Below are positions 1 through 5,752 of a stretch of 5,752 nucleotides of DNA, piece by piece. How positions within the stretch are numbered: position 1 is the first letter of the stretch; each line of letters begins with the position of its first letter. Origin of the DNA: an uncultured Moheibacter sp. (lineage in GTDB: Bacteria; Bacteroidota; Bacteroidia; Flavobacteriales; Weeksellaceae); contig CALLXZ010000155.1 in assembly GCA_937875605.1 (NCBI GenBank), forward strand, positions 1 to 5,752. Direction: 5' to 3'. The translations under genes were made by a program, and so were the position numbers. The notes beneath the pieces were generated by a model, which saw only the letters and a list, made by a program, of their open reading frames with translations, made no database searches and was not told where the DNA came from.

Positions 1-992
1 TTGGTTTGGGTATAATGCTCTGAAACATATACTTCACATCCTATAATGGGAATGATAGGAGTTTCCAGTCCTGAATTTGCCCTTTTCATAGCGCTTACAA
101 ACTTAAACGCACCCATAAGATTTCCCAAATCAGTCATCCCGACTGCCGGCATTTTTTCATCAATCGCTTTCTGAATCAAGGCTTCGACCGAAGTCGTGGC
201 GGTGAGAATGGAAAATGAAGTATGATTATGAAAATGAAAATAAGGGTAATCAGTTGTGGATTTGGCTTTCTCATTTAAACGAATTTTATAGCCATCCTGT
301 GATTCCTTATAACCTTTAACCTGTGACTCGACTTCAATATCAAATGGTTTGAAAGGTTGGGAATTAATTTGTTTAAAAATTTCCATTTCCTCTTCGGACA
401 AATGGACGTGCTCTCTGGTAAAAACACCCTTCCGAAGCAATTCCATAAAAGAACGCGCGGTAGCATTTACGTCAGCGGAAGCATTGTGCGCTTCATCAAA
501 TTTTTCTTGAAAAAGGATTTCGTGTAATTCTTCGAGTTTTGGCGATTTGAATTTCCCATAACGTCCTCCCGGAATAGCACAAAATTCAGTGGAAAGTTCC
601 ATCGTGTCAACAATTGGAAGTTCGATTTCATGGTAATCTAATCCGCAACGTACAAATTCGGCCCCTATGATTCCCTGATCAAAACTAAGATTATGTCCAC
701 CTAAAACTTCGGATTGTTGTAAAACTTTTCGGAATTCATCCAATACTTCCTCAAGCGGAATTCCTTCTTCCCTCGCTTTTTCGGTGGTAATTCCGTGGAT
801 TTGAACAGCATTAAAGGGAATATCAAATCCATCGGGACGAACGATGTAATTTTTATTTTCAATCAGTTTTCCGGTTTTATCATGCAATTGCCAGGCAATC
901 TGAACCATACGTGGCCAGTTGTCAGTATCAGTAGGTGGTGCATTAAAATCTTTGGGTAAACCGGTGGTTTCTGTATCGTAAATGAGGAACAT
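1..992 (-). CDS. dnaE: DNA polymerase III subunit alpha with N-terminal fused 3'-5' exonuclease domain (partial, 3' end outside window)
   Basis: This is the N-terminal 330 residues of the replicative polymerase subunit, which copies the chromosome within the Pol III holoenzyme. The frame is open from the ATG at 992 to the window edge. Residues 1-190 form a DEDDh (DnaQ-like) exonuclease: Exo I 'DTETTGL' with D6 and E8, Exo II 'GHNLSFD' with D105, and Exo III 'AHNASADVNAT' with H169 and D174. All five catalytic residues are present, so proofreading is probably supplied in cis. A linker (about 195-248) leads to the PHP domain, which opens at 'FHFHNHTSFSIL' (252-263) and continues through 'MPAVGMTDLGNLMGAF' (281-296) to 'IIGCEVYV' (316-323). 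The polymerase palm, fingers and C-terminal regions lie outside the window. The exonuclease-polymerase fusion is, as I recall, usual for Bacteroidota DnaE, and this order differs from PolC, where the exonuclease is inserted inside the PHP domain. No Shine-Dalgarno is seen. A possible -7 box (TCATTTTG, minus strand, 1012-1019) lies about 20 bp upstream, without a clear -33 partner. Confidence 0.93.
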   Translation of the reverse strand, partial: MFLIYDTETTGLPKDFNAPPTDTDNWPRMVQIAWQLHDKTGKLIENKNYIVRPDGFDIPFNAVQIHGITTEKAREEGIPLEEVLDEFRKVLQQSEVLGGHNLSFDQGIIGAEFVRCGLDYHEIELPIVDTMELSTEFCAIPGGRYGKFKSPKLEELHEILFQEKFDEAHNASADVNATARSFMELLRKGVFTREHVHLSEEEMEIFKQINSQPFKPFDIEVESQVKGYKESQDGYKIRLNEKAKSTTDYPYFHFHNHTSFSILTATTSVEALIQKAIDEKMPAVGMTDLGNLMGAFKFVSAMKRANSGLETPIIPIIGCEVYVSEHYTQT

Positions 993-1114
993 ACGCTGCT
1001 AAAAATTGATTCAAAATGAAGTTTTAAAGTTAGACATTTTGAGAGGAAGACGAAATAGATTTTATAAACAAATTACATATCCTGAACTTTAAGAATGTCT
1101 TTTTAGAATTTTTC

Positions 1115-1122
1115 TATATTTA
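1115..1122 (+). promoter_or_regulatory. Candidate -7 promoter element for the short-chain dehydrogenase gene
   Basis: TATATTTA matches five of the six defined bases of the Bacteroidota -7 consensus TAnnTTTG; only the last base differs. Transcription from it would start near 1127-1130 and leave a leader of roughly 10 bases before the conserved N-terminus of the dehydrogenase, which fits translation starting at about 1134-1140 rather than at 1236. I see no convincing -33 TTG at the expected spacing, and such AT-rich octamers arise easily by chance. Confidence 0.3.
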
Positions 1123-1139
1123 CTCCAAAATCAATTCAT

Positions 1140-1928
1140 ATCAAAAAGGATAAATTCGTCATCATCACCGGAGGAGCTTCGGGTTTAGGAAAAGAGTTTG
1201 CAAGGCTTTATGCAGAAGAAGGATATTCACTGATTTTGGTGGATATAAACGAATCCATGTTAAATGAAACGGCTCATGAACTGCAAGAAAAATATTCCGT
1301 TCATATCCATACACTGACCAAAGATTTATCCTTAGTACGTTCTTCGCAGGAGATTTATGATTTTACCGTTTCCAACCAATTAAATGTTTTCGGCTTGGTA
1401 AACAACGCCGGATTTGGAGTGTTTGGCAATTTTTCGGAAACAGAACTTCAAACAGAGCTCAATATGGCAGGCGTTCACGTTCTGACGCCCATTGCACTTA
1501 CCAAATTGTTTCTAAAAGAAATGCTCGAAAAAAATGAAGGCGAGATTTTGAACATTTCTTCTCTTGCCGGATTTCAACCTGGTCCGCTGATGTCAATTTA
1601 TTATTCGACCAAAGCTTTTCTAATTTCGTTTACGGAAGCAATTGCACGGGAAAATAAAGGTTCCAATGTGAAAATAAGTGTGCTATGTCCAGGAGTTGTC
1701 AACACTAATTTCCGAAAATCAGTTTGCGCTAATAAAGAAGCAAAAATAAAATCAATGAACAGTAATCCGCGAGAGGTCGCTCAGTGTGGAATTAGGAAAA
1801 TGCGAAAAGGGAAAATCGTTTGCCTTCCCTCTTTTTCGTGTAAGTTTTTAGCATTTCTTCCGAGAATTGTTCCGAGAAGCACCGCCCGAAATATCGTTTA
1901 TAACATTCAGGTTAAAAATCGGGGATAA
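1140..1928 (+). CDS. Short-chain dehydrogenase/reductase (classical SDR), no canonical start codon
   Basis: This is a classical SDR, an NAD(P)-dependent oxidoreductase of about 262 residues, which is normal for the family. Numbering from the ATC at 1140, the Rossmann cofactor motif TGGASGLG is at 10-17, D35 sits at the end of the second beta strand (favouring NAD(H) over NADP(H)), NNAG is at 88-91, and the catalytic set is N108, S141, Y154 and K158 (YYSTK). 'CPGVVNT' follows at about 183-189. The substrate cannot be inferred. The start is odd: the frame is open from the TAG at 1104-1106 but has no ATG, GTG or TTG until the TTG at 1236. Starting there would delete the first 32 residues, including the whole glycine motif. 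Homologues typically begin about five residues before 'FVIITGG', which places the start at ATC (1140) or ATT (1134). CATATC here looks like CATATG with one base changed. The rest of the frame is intact, so either a rare start is used, the gene is silenced, or there is a base error. It is divergent from dnaE and convergent with the MerR gene. Confidence 0.85.
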   Translation: MKKDKFVIITGGASGLGKEFARLYAEEGYSLILVDINESMLNETAHELQEKYSVHIHTLTKDLSLVRSSQEIYDFTVSNQLNVFGLVNNAGFGVFGNFSETELQTELNMAGVHVLTPIALTKLFLKEMLEKNEGEILNISSLAGFQPGPLMSIYYSTKAFLISFTEAIARENKGSNVKISVLCPGVVNTNFRKSVCANKEAKIKSMNSNPREVAQCGIRKMRKGKIVCLPSFSCKFLAFLPRIVPRSTARNIVYNIQVKNRG

Positions 1929-1956
1929 TTAATTCTAAATTTCGATACATGGATTA

Positions 1957-1999
1957 AAACGCACGAATTCGTTTGTACAAAAATTGAATTATAATTTTT
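1957..1999. terminator. Possible bidirectional terminator between convergent genes
   Basis: The 70-bp spacer between the dehydrogenase stop (1928) and the MerR-gene stop (1999) holds two small inverted repeats. AAACG (1957-1961) pairs with CGTTT (1970-1974) around an 8-base loop. AAAAATT (1979-1985) pairs with AATTTTT (1993-1999) around a 7-base loop and has T-runs on both strands. The position between converging genes suits a shared terminator. The stems are short and largely A/T, so this is weaker than a textbook intrinsic terminator and could be chance in AT-rich DNA. Confidence 0.35.
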
Positions 2000-2340
2000 T
2001 AGTCATCATTTGGGTCAAAGCTCTCTTTCAGTTTGACCAATTCGGCACGAATGTATTCCATCCTTGCAATTAATTCCACTTCTTCTTTGATGTTTTGCTT
2101 TTCGTCTAATGCCGTTTTGGCCCCATCCAGCGTGTACCCTCTTTCTTTCACCAAATGATAAATTAACTTCAGGTTTTTGATATCTTGCTGGGTGAAATAG
2201 CGGTTTCCTTTTTTATTCTTCTTGGGTGAAATCACATCAAACTCCTTTTCCCAAAAACGAATCAAAGAAGCATTTACATCAAATGCTTTGGCGACTTCCC
2301 CAATGCTATAATAAAGTTTTTCTGGTAATTCGATCTGCAT
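1999..2340 (-). CDS. MerR-family transcriptional regulator
   Basis: This is a 113-residue DNA-binding protein of the MerR superfamily. The winged helix-turn-helix spans about residues 10-75: 'YYSIGEVAKAFDVNASLIRFWEKEF' (10-34) holds the recognition helix, 'KGNRYFTQQDI' (44-54) is the wing with its usual R-Y/F pair, and 'LIYHLVKERGYTLDGAKTAL' (59-78) is the second helical pair. Residues 84-107 are a charged amphipathic helix suited to the antiparallel dimer coiled coil. No effector-binding domain follows and there are no cysteines, so metal or redox sensing of the MerR/SoxR kind is unlikely. The signal and targets are unknown. It begins at an ATG 38 bp after the M23 peptidase gene on the same strand, and no terminator is visible between them, so the two are probably co-transcribed with the peptidase first. 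There is no Shine-Dalgarno, as expected for the phylum. Confidence 0.9.
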   Translation of the reverse strand: MQIELPEKLYYSIGEVAKAFDVNASLIRFWEKEFDVISPKKNKKGNRYFTQQDIKNLKLIYHLVKERGYTLDGAKTALDEKQNIKEEVELIARMEYIRAELVKLKESFDPNDD

Positions 2341-2378
2341 TTAAGCGTTTGGGTTTAGCGGATAATTAAACTCGTTTC

Positions 2379-3347
2379 TTAATCCAAAGATACAGACATT
2401 TGTTGGGATTTATCAAGCAGAATTTTAAATTCATCCGGACTTACATCCTGATAAAAATATGAAACCGGATCAATCGGCTCTCCATCCTTATGAATTTCAT
2501 AGTGAAGATGCGGTCCTGTGGAAAGCCCTGTGTTTCCAACATAACCGATTATATCGCCTCGTTTTACACTTTGACCGGATTTTGCCTTGATTTTGCTCAT
2601 GTGCGCATAAAGCGTTTCGTAGCCGTATCCATGATTTATTTTCACTACATTTCCATATCCTCCTTCACGTCCCGCCAACGATACTTTTCCGTCTCCCGTT
2701 GCATAAATAGGCGTTCCCACATGTGCTGCAAAATCTGTTCCGGCGTGCATTTTACTGATTTTCAAAATCGGATGCATACGAACTCCGAATCCGGAAGCCA
2801 AACGCGTCAAATCCTTATTAGCCACCGGTTGAATCGCCGGAAGGTGCGTCAGCATTTTATCTTTTTCTTTTGCGCTGATGACGATTTCATCCAAGGATTT
2901 AGTCTGAATCACCATTTGTTTATTTAAAATATCAATGTTTTTGGCTACTTCTGAAACCAAATCACCATATTTCCAATCGGTGAATTTTGAATAACGGTTC
3001 ACACCCCCAAATCCTGCTTTTCGTACATCCTCTGAAATCGGATCCAATTCAAAATAACTTCGATAGATATTATTATCCCGATTTTCAATCTGCCCTAAAA
3101 CTTCTTGGGATTGTCTGACCTTTTTATTTAACAATTCATATTGGATTTTCATTTCCTGTAATTCGGCAGCGAGCGTATTTTCTTCTGGAGAATTCACTTT
3201 TTTACTAAAGATAAATCCAAAAATAATTCCAAAAAATGCCGTCACGATTAAAAAAGCCGCCAAATTGCGTAGCTTTTTAAGTCGTTGTTTTCTAACCGGT
3301 TTGAAAGAGGTGTTTTGTGCGTTGTACTTATATTTTTTTATTCCCAT
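2379..3347 (-). CDS. Membrane-anchored M23 (LytM-type) peptidoglycan metallopeptidase
   Basis: This is a 322-residue zinc endopeptidase expected to cut peptide cross-links of peptidoglycan in the periplasm. A basic cytoplasmic tail (1-28, rich in K and R) precedes one hydrophobic segment (about 29-48), read as an uncleaved signal anchor. Residues 55-90 are a charged, heptad-like region likely to form a coiled coil, and a linker runs to about 180. The M23 domain (about 183-296) is complete. Zinc ligands are H201 and D205 ('MHAGTDFAA') and H282, the catalytic histidines are H249 ('YAHMS') and H280, and 'GPHLHYEIH' (278-286) holds the HxH motif. With every active-site residue kept, it should be an active enzyme rather than a LytM-type activator lacking metal ligands. 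The ATG at 3347 gives a sensible N-terminus. It is probably first in a two-gene unit with the MerR gene and is divergent from alaS. The exact bond cleaved, and any role in division or growth, cannot be read from sequence. Confidence 0.93.
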   Translation of the reverse strand: MGIKKYKYNAQNTSFKPVRKQRLKKLRNLAAFLIVTAFFGIIFGFIFSKKVNSPEENTLAAELQEMKIQYELLNKKVRQSQEVLGQIENRDNNIYRSYFELDPISEDVRKAGFGGVNRYSKFTDWKYGDLVSEVAKNIDILNKQMVIQTKSLDEIVISAKEKDKMLTHLPAIQPVANKDLTRLASGFGVRMHPILKISKMHAGTDFAAHVGTPIYATGDGKVSLAGREGGYGNVVKINHGYGYETLYAHMSKIKAKSGQSVKRGDIIGYVGNTGLSTGPHLHYEIHKDGEPIDPVSYFYQDVSPDEFKILLDKSQQMSVSLD

Positions 3348-3398
3348 TCGTAACTATGTAATTGTGTCTTTTGTGTGTCCGGCAAAATAACGGCAAAA

Positions 3399-3415
3399 AA
3401 CAACCTCTTGTTGTT
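3399..3415. repeat. Small perfect inverted repeat upstream of the M23 peptidase gene
   Basis: AACAAC (3399-3404) is exactly complementary to GTTGTT (3410-3415) across the 5-base spacer CTCTT. It lies 52-68 bp upstream of the peptidase start and just upstream of that gene's candidate -7 box. This position would suit an operator, perhaps for the MerR-type regulator in the same unit, although MerR operators are usually longer and sit between the promoter elements. Chance is a real alternative for six-base arms. Confidence 0.35.
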
Positions 3416-3613
3416 AAGGAAATAATAAATTATACTTAAAGTAATGAAAATCAGAATTATGCACAAATTCCGTGCCATTTGGAGTCAGATTTTATTTCTT
3501 TTACAACACCTAAATGAAGCGCTTATAAATCACTTATTTATCCATTTAATATTATTCAAATAAATTTTAAACTCGAATTTTAAATCTTTTTCAAAAAACT
3601 CAATCAAATTCAC

Positions 3614-3621
3614 GATTTTTG
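3614..3621 (+). promoter_or_regulatory. Candidate -7 promoter element for alaS
   Basis: GATTTTTG matches five of the six defined bases of the Bacteroidota -7 consensus TAnnTTTG (only the first T is replaced). It lies 18 bp before the alaS ATG, so a transcript would start near 3626-3630 with a leader of about 10-14 bases. The T-run at 3587-3591 sits near the expected -33 position but lacks the G of TTG. The match is weak and rests on the consensus alone. Confidence 0.3.
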
Positions 3622-3639
3622 CAAATTAATTTTCAGAAA

Positions 3640-5752
3640 ATGAATTCCAAACAGATACGTAAACAGTTTTTAGATTTTTTTGAATCCAAACAGCATGAAA
3701 TCGTTGCATCAGCACCGATTGTGTTGAAAGATGATCCTACGCTGATGTTCAACAATTCTGGAATGGCGCAGTTCAAGGATTTCTTTTTGGGCTACAAAAA
3801 ACCTTCTTCTTTGAGAATTGCCGATACTCAAAAATGTTTACGCGTTTCCGGAAAACACAACGATTTGGATGATGTGGGGAAAGATACTTACCACCACACC
3901 ATGTTTGAAATGCTTGGAAACTGGTCTTTTGGCGATTATTTCAAAAAAGAAGCCATCGAATGGGCATGGGAGTTATTGACTGAAGTTTATAAAATTCCAA
4001 AGGAAAATCTTTACGTAACCGTTTTTGAAGGCGACGAAAAAGATGGAACGGCTCAGGATGATGAAGCATTGAATCTTTGGAAAAAACATGTGGCAGACGA
4101 CCGAATTTTATTCGGAAATAAAAAAGATAATTTCTGGGAAATGGGCGAAACGGGCCCTTGCGGACCTTGTTCGGAAATCCATGTGGACATTCGTTCTGCC
4201 GAAGAAAAAGCACAAATTCCTGGAAGAGATTTGGTTAATAATGACCATCCACAGGTAATTGAAGTTTGGAATTTGGTATTCATGCAGTTCCTTAGAAAAG
4301 CGGATGGAAGTCTGGAAACTTTACCGGAAAAAAGCATCGATACCGGAATGGGATTTGAGCGTTTGGCGATGGTTTTACAAGGAACGACTTCCAATTATGA
4401 CACCGATGTTTTCCAACCATTAATCAAAGAATTAGAAAAAATTTCGGGTAAAAAATATGGAAATGATTTCACCACTGATGTTGCGATACGCGTTGTGGTT
4501 GACCATTTGCGTGCGGTTTCGTTTGCGATTGCGGACGGACAATTGCCTTCGAATTCCGGTGCAGGTTATGTAATTCGCCGAATTTTGAGACGCGCAATCA
4601 GTTACGGTTATCGTTTTCTGGATTTGAATGAACCATTTATTTTTAAATTAATTCCAATTCTTCAAGACCAAATGGGAGAATTTTTCCCTGAATTGGAAAA
4701 GCAATCCAATTTGGTTACAGAAGTAATTAAAGAAGAAGAAGCGAGTTTCCTCAGAACGATCGAGCAAGGTTTGGTTCGTTTGGATAATTTCATTCAAAAC
4801 AATTCTGAATTGAAAGAAATTCCGGGCGATGTTGTGTTTGAATTGTATGATACATTTGGGTTTCCGGCGGATTTATCTAGAATTATCGCCGAGGAAAAAA
4901 GTCTTTCTATCGATGAAAAAGGATTTGAATCTGAAATGGAAAAACAAAAACAACGTTCCAAATCGGCGACTTCATTTTCGGCTTCTGACTGGACAGTTTT
5001 GTTTGATGATGCGACGGAAGAATTTGTCGGATATGATTATTTGGAAACCGATGTGAAAATCACGCGTTACAGAAAAGTTGAAAATAAAACCGGAACTTTT
5101 TATCAATTGGTGTTCAATGCAACGCCATTTTATGCGGAAAGTGGCGGGCAAGTTGGTGATACAGGTTTCATCGAATCTGCCGGAGAACGCATCGAAATCA
5201 TTAATACAAAAAAGGAAAACAATCTGATTGTTCACTTTGCGGAGCAATTACCAAATAATATAGAAGCGCCTTTCAAAGCCTTTGTGGATAAAGAAAGAAG
5301 AAATCACATTGCAAGAAATCACACCGCTACGCATTTGCTGCATGAAGCTTTGCGCGAAGTTTTAGGAACGCATGTGGAGCAAAAAGGTTCGTATGTGGGA
5401 CCGGATTATTTGCGATTTGATTTTTCACATTTCAATAAATTGTCTGAAGAAGAATTAAACCAAGTTATTTCAAAAGTAAATCAAAAAATTGCTGCGCGAA
5501 TTCCATTGGATGAAAGACGTTCAGTTCCTTTCAAACAAGCAATTGAATCGGGTGCCATGGCTCTTTTCGGAGAAAAATATGGTGATGTAGTGAGGATGAT
5601 TATTTTTGGTGATTCGGTTGAATTATGCGGTGGAACGCACGTGCAAAATACGGCTGATGTCATCATGTTCAAATTGCAAAGCGAAAGTTCAAGTGCAGCG
5701 GGAATTCGTAGAATCGAAGCGACTTCGGGAATTGCGGCAATTGAAGAATTGA
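3640..5752 (+). CDS. alaS: Alanine--tRNA ligase (partial, C-terminus outside window)
   Basis: This cytoplasmic class II synthetase attaches alanine to tRNA-Ala and hydrolyses Ser- and Gly-tRNA-Ala made in error. The 704 codons present correspond to about four fifths of a bacterial AlaRS (876 residues in E. coli). The start '[14 protein letters not shown]' matches the family N-terminus. Motif 2 is at about 65-100 ('[16 protein letters not shown]', then '[17 protein letters not shown]'). Motif 3 is '[13 protein letters not shown]' at 236-248. The editing domain has 'AESGGQVGD' (499-507), the HxxxH metal motif H561/H565 (HTATH) and the CxxxH motif C663/H667 (CGGTH), all close to E. coli positions, so there is no large insertion or deletion. 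The '[22 protein letters not shown]' stretch before motif 3 resembles Bacteroidota enzymes. The TGA at the very last bases is out of frame (the last full codon is TTG, 5749-5751), so the gene continues beyond the window. It lacks the C-terminal C-Ala domain here only because of truncation. It is divergent from the M23 peptidase gene, with no Shine-Dalgarno. Confidence 0.97.
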   Translation, partial: MNSKQIRKQFLDFFESKQHEIVASAPIVLKDDPTLMFNNSGMAQFKDFFLGYKKPSSLRIADTQKCLRVSGKHNDLDDVGKDTYHHTMFEMLGNWSFGDYFKKEAIEWAWELLTEVYKIPKENLYVTVFEGDEKDGTAQDDEALNLWKKHVADDRILFGNKKDNFWEMGETGPCGPCSEIHVDIRSAEEKAQIPGRDLVNNDHPQVIEVWNLVFMQFLRKADGSLETLPEKSIDTGMGFERLAMVLQGTTSNYDTDVFQPLIKELEKISGKKYGNDFTTDVAIRVVVDHLRAVSFAIADGQLPSNSGAGYVIRRILRRAISYGYRFLDLNEPFIFKLIPILQDQMGEFFPELEKQSNLVTEVIKEEEASFLRTIEQGLVRLDNFIQNNSELKEIPGDVVFELYDTFGFPADLSRIIAEEKSLSIDEKGFESEMEKQKQRSKSATSFSASDWTVLFDDATEEFVGYDYLETDVKITRYRKVENKTGTFYQLVFNATPFYAESGGQVGDTGFIESAGERIEIINTKKENNLIVHFAEQLPNNIEAPFKAFVDKERRNHIARNHTATHLLHEALREVLGTHVEQKGSYVGPDYLRFDFSHFNKLSEEELNQVISKVNQKIAARIPLDERRSVPFKQAIESGAMALFGEKYGDVVRMIIFGDSVELCGGTHVQNTADVIMFKLQSESSSAAGIRRIEATSGIAAIEEL

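Larger units (their letters stand above)
3348..3639. other. AT-rich divergent intergenic region between the M23 peptidase gene and alaS
   Basis: This spacer of 292 bp must hold promoters for both flanking genes. I find no RNA gene, T-box or small ORF that I can support. Visible structure includes an inverted repeat at 3399-3415, an imperfect hairpin at about 3459-3478 (ATGCAC against GTGCCAT, one bulged base), and the 8-bp palindrome AAGCGCTT at 3517-3524. On the minus strand TTATTTTG (3383-3390) matches five of six bases of the TAnnTTTG -7 box and could serve the peptidase gene with a leader of about 35 bases, but no -33 TTG is properly spaced from it. The section 3530-3630 is almost entirely A/T. 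Confidence 0.6.

Noticed and set aside
275..466. 63-codon minus-strand open frame overlapping dnaE
   Set aside because: The exonuclease-PHP frame is continuous from 992 to the window edge and covers this stretch; the short frame is a shadow.
1140..1928. Dehydrogenase gene as a clear pseudogene
   Set aside because: All cofactor and catalytic residues and the full frame to a normal length are preserved. Only the start codon is in question, so calling it dead is premature.
2490..2927. 145-codon plus-strand open frame opposite the M23 peptidase gene
   Set aside because: It is fully antisense to a clearly coding M23 domain with all catalytic residues. Its translation is rich in Ser, Phe, His and Cys and shows no recognisable fold, which is typical of a shadow frame.
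3348..3639. T-box or other tRNA-sensing leader upstream of alaS
   Set aside because: No T-box consensus (AGGGUGGNACCGCG-like) or strong terminator hairpin is present, and T-boxes are essentially a Gram-positive feature.
3941..4394. Two overlapping minus-strand open frames (3941-4213 and 4053-4394) inside alaS
   Set aside because: They are antisense to the AlaRS catalytic core, which is conserved throughout this stretch. Their compositions look non-biological and they overlap each other.
4829..5247. Plus-strand frame 4829-5056 and minus-strand frame 4972-5247
   Set aside because: Both lie inside alaS in other frames, while the AlaRS frame is continuous and similar to the family through this region.
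5481..5672. 63-codon minus-strand open frame near the right edge
   Set aside because: It is antisense to the AlaRS editing domain, including the CGGTH motif, and has no recognisable features.
5750..5752. TGA at the last three bases as the alaS stop
   Set aside because: It is out of frame: codons run from 3640 and the last complete codon is TTG at 5749-5751. The protein is also well short of normal AlaRS length.

Overview
The window looks like a piece of a Bacteroidota chromosome, most likely class Flavobacteriia and possibly the Chryseobacterium/Weeksellaceae branch. The grounds are AT-rich DNA, short A/T-rich leaders with no Shine-Dalgarno sequence, a DNA polymerase III alpha subunit that begins with a fused 3'-5' exonuclease domain, and an AlaRS with the Bacteroidota-style stretch '[12 protein letters not shown]'. 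The genus is inferred from remembered sequences, not from a search.

Layout, left to right. Positions 1-992 (minus) carry the first 330 codons of dnaE, cut by the window edge: an exonuclease domain, a linker, then the start of a PHP domain. A 147-bp divergent spacer leads to a plus-strand short-chain dehydrogenase (about 1140-1928), whose reading frame has no ATG, GTG or TTG upstream of its cofactor-binding motif. A 70-bp convergent spacer rich in small palindromes separates it from a minus-strand pair: a membrane-anchored M23 (LytM-type) peptidoglycan endopeptidase (2379-3347), transcribed first, and a small MerR-family regulator (1999-2340). A 292-bp AT-rich divergent spacer follows. Then alaS starts at 3640 (plus) and runs off the right edge after 704 codons, with aminoacylation and editing motifs intact.

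How the genes relate. Most of this is core housekeeping: replication, translation and cell-wall remodelling. The M23 and MerR genes are 38 bp apart on one strand and are probably one transcription unit. The dehydrogenase faces them and is transcribed away from dnaE, so it is probably a single-gene unit. I see no rRNA, tRNA, CRISPR array, insertion sequence, prophage or defence system, and nothing I would call a new biological system. The points most worth a second look are the missing start codon of the dehydrogenase and the eroded PHP metal site in a polymerase that carries its own exonuclease.
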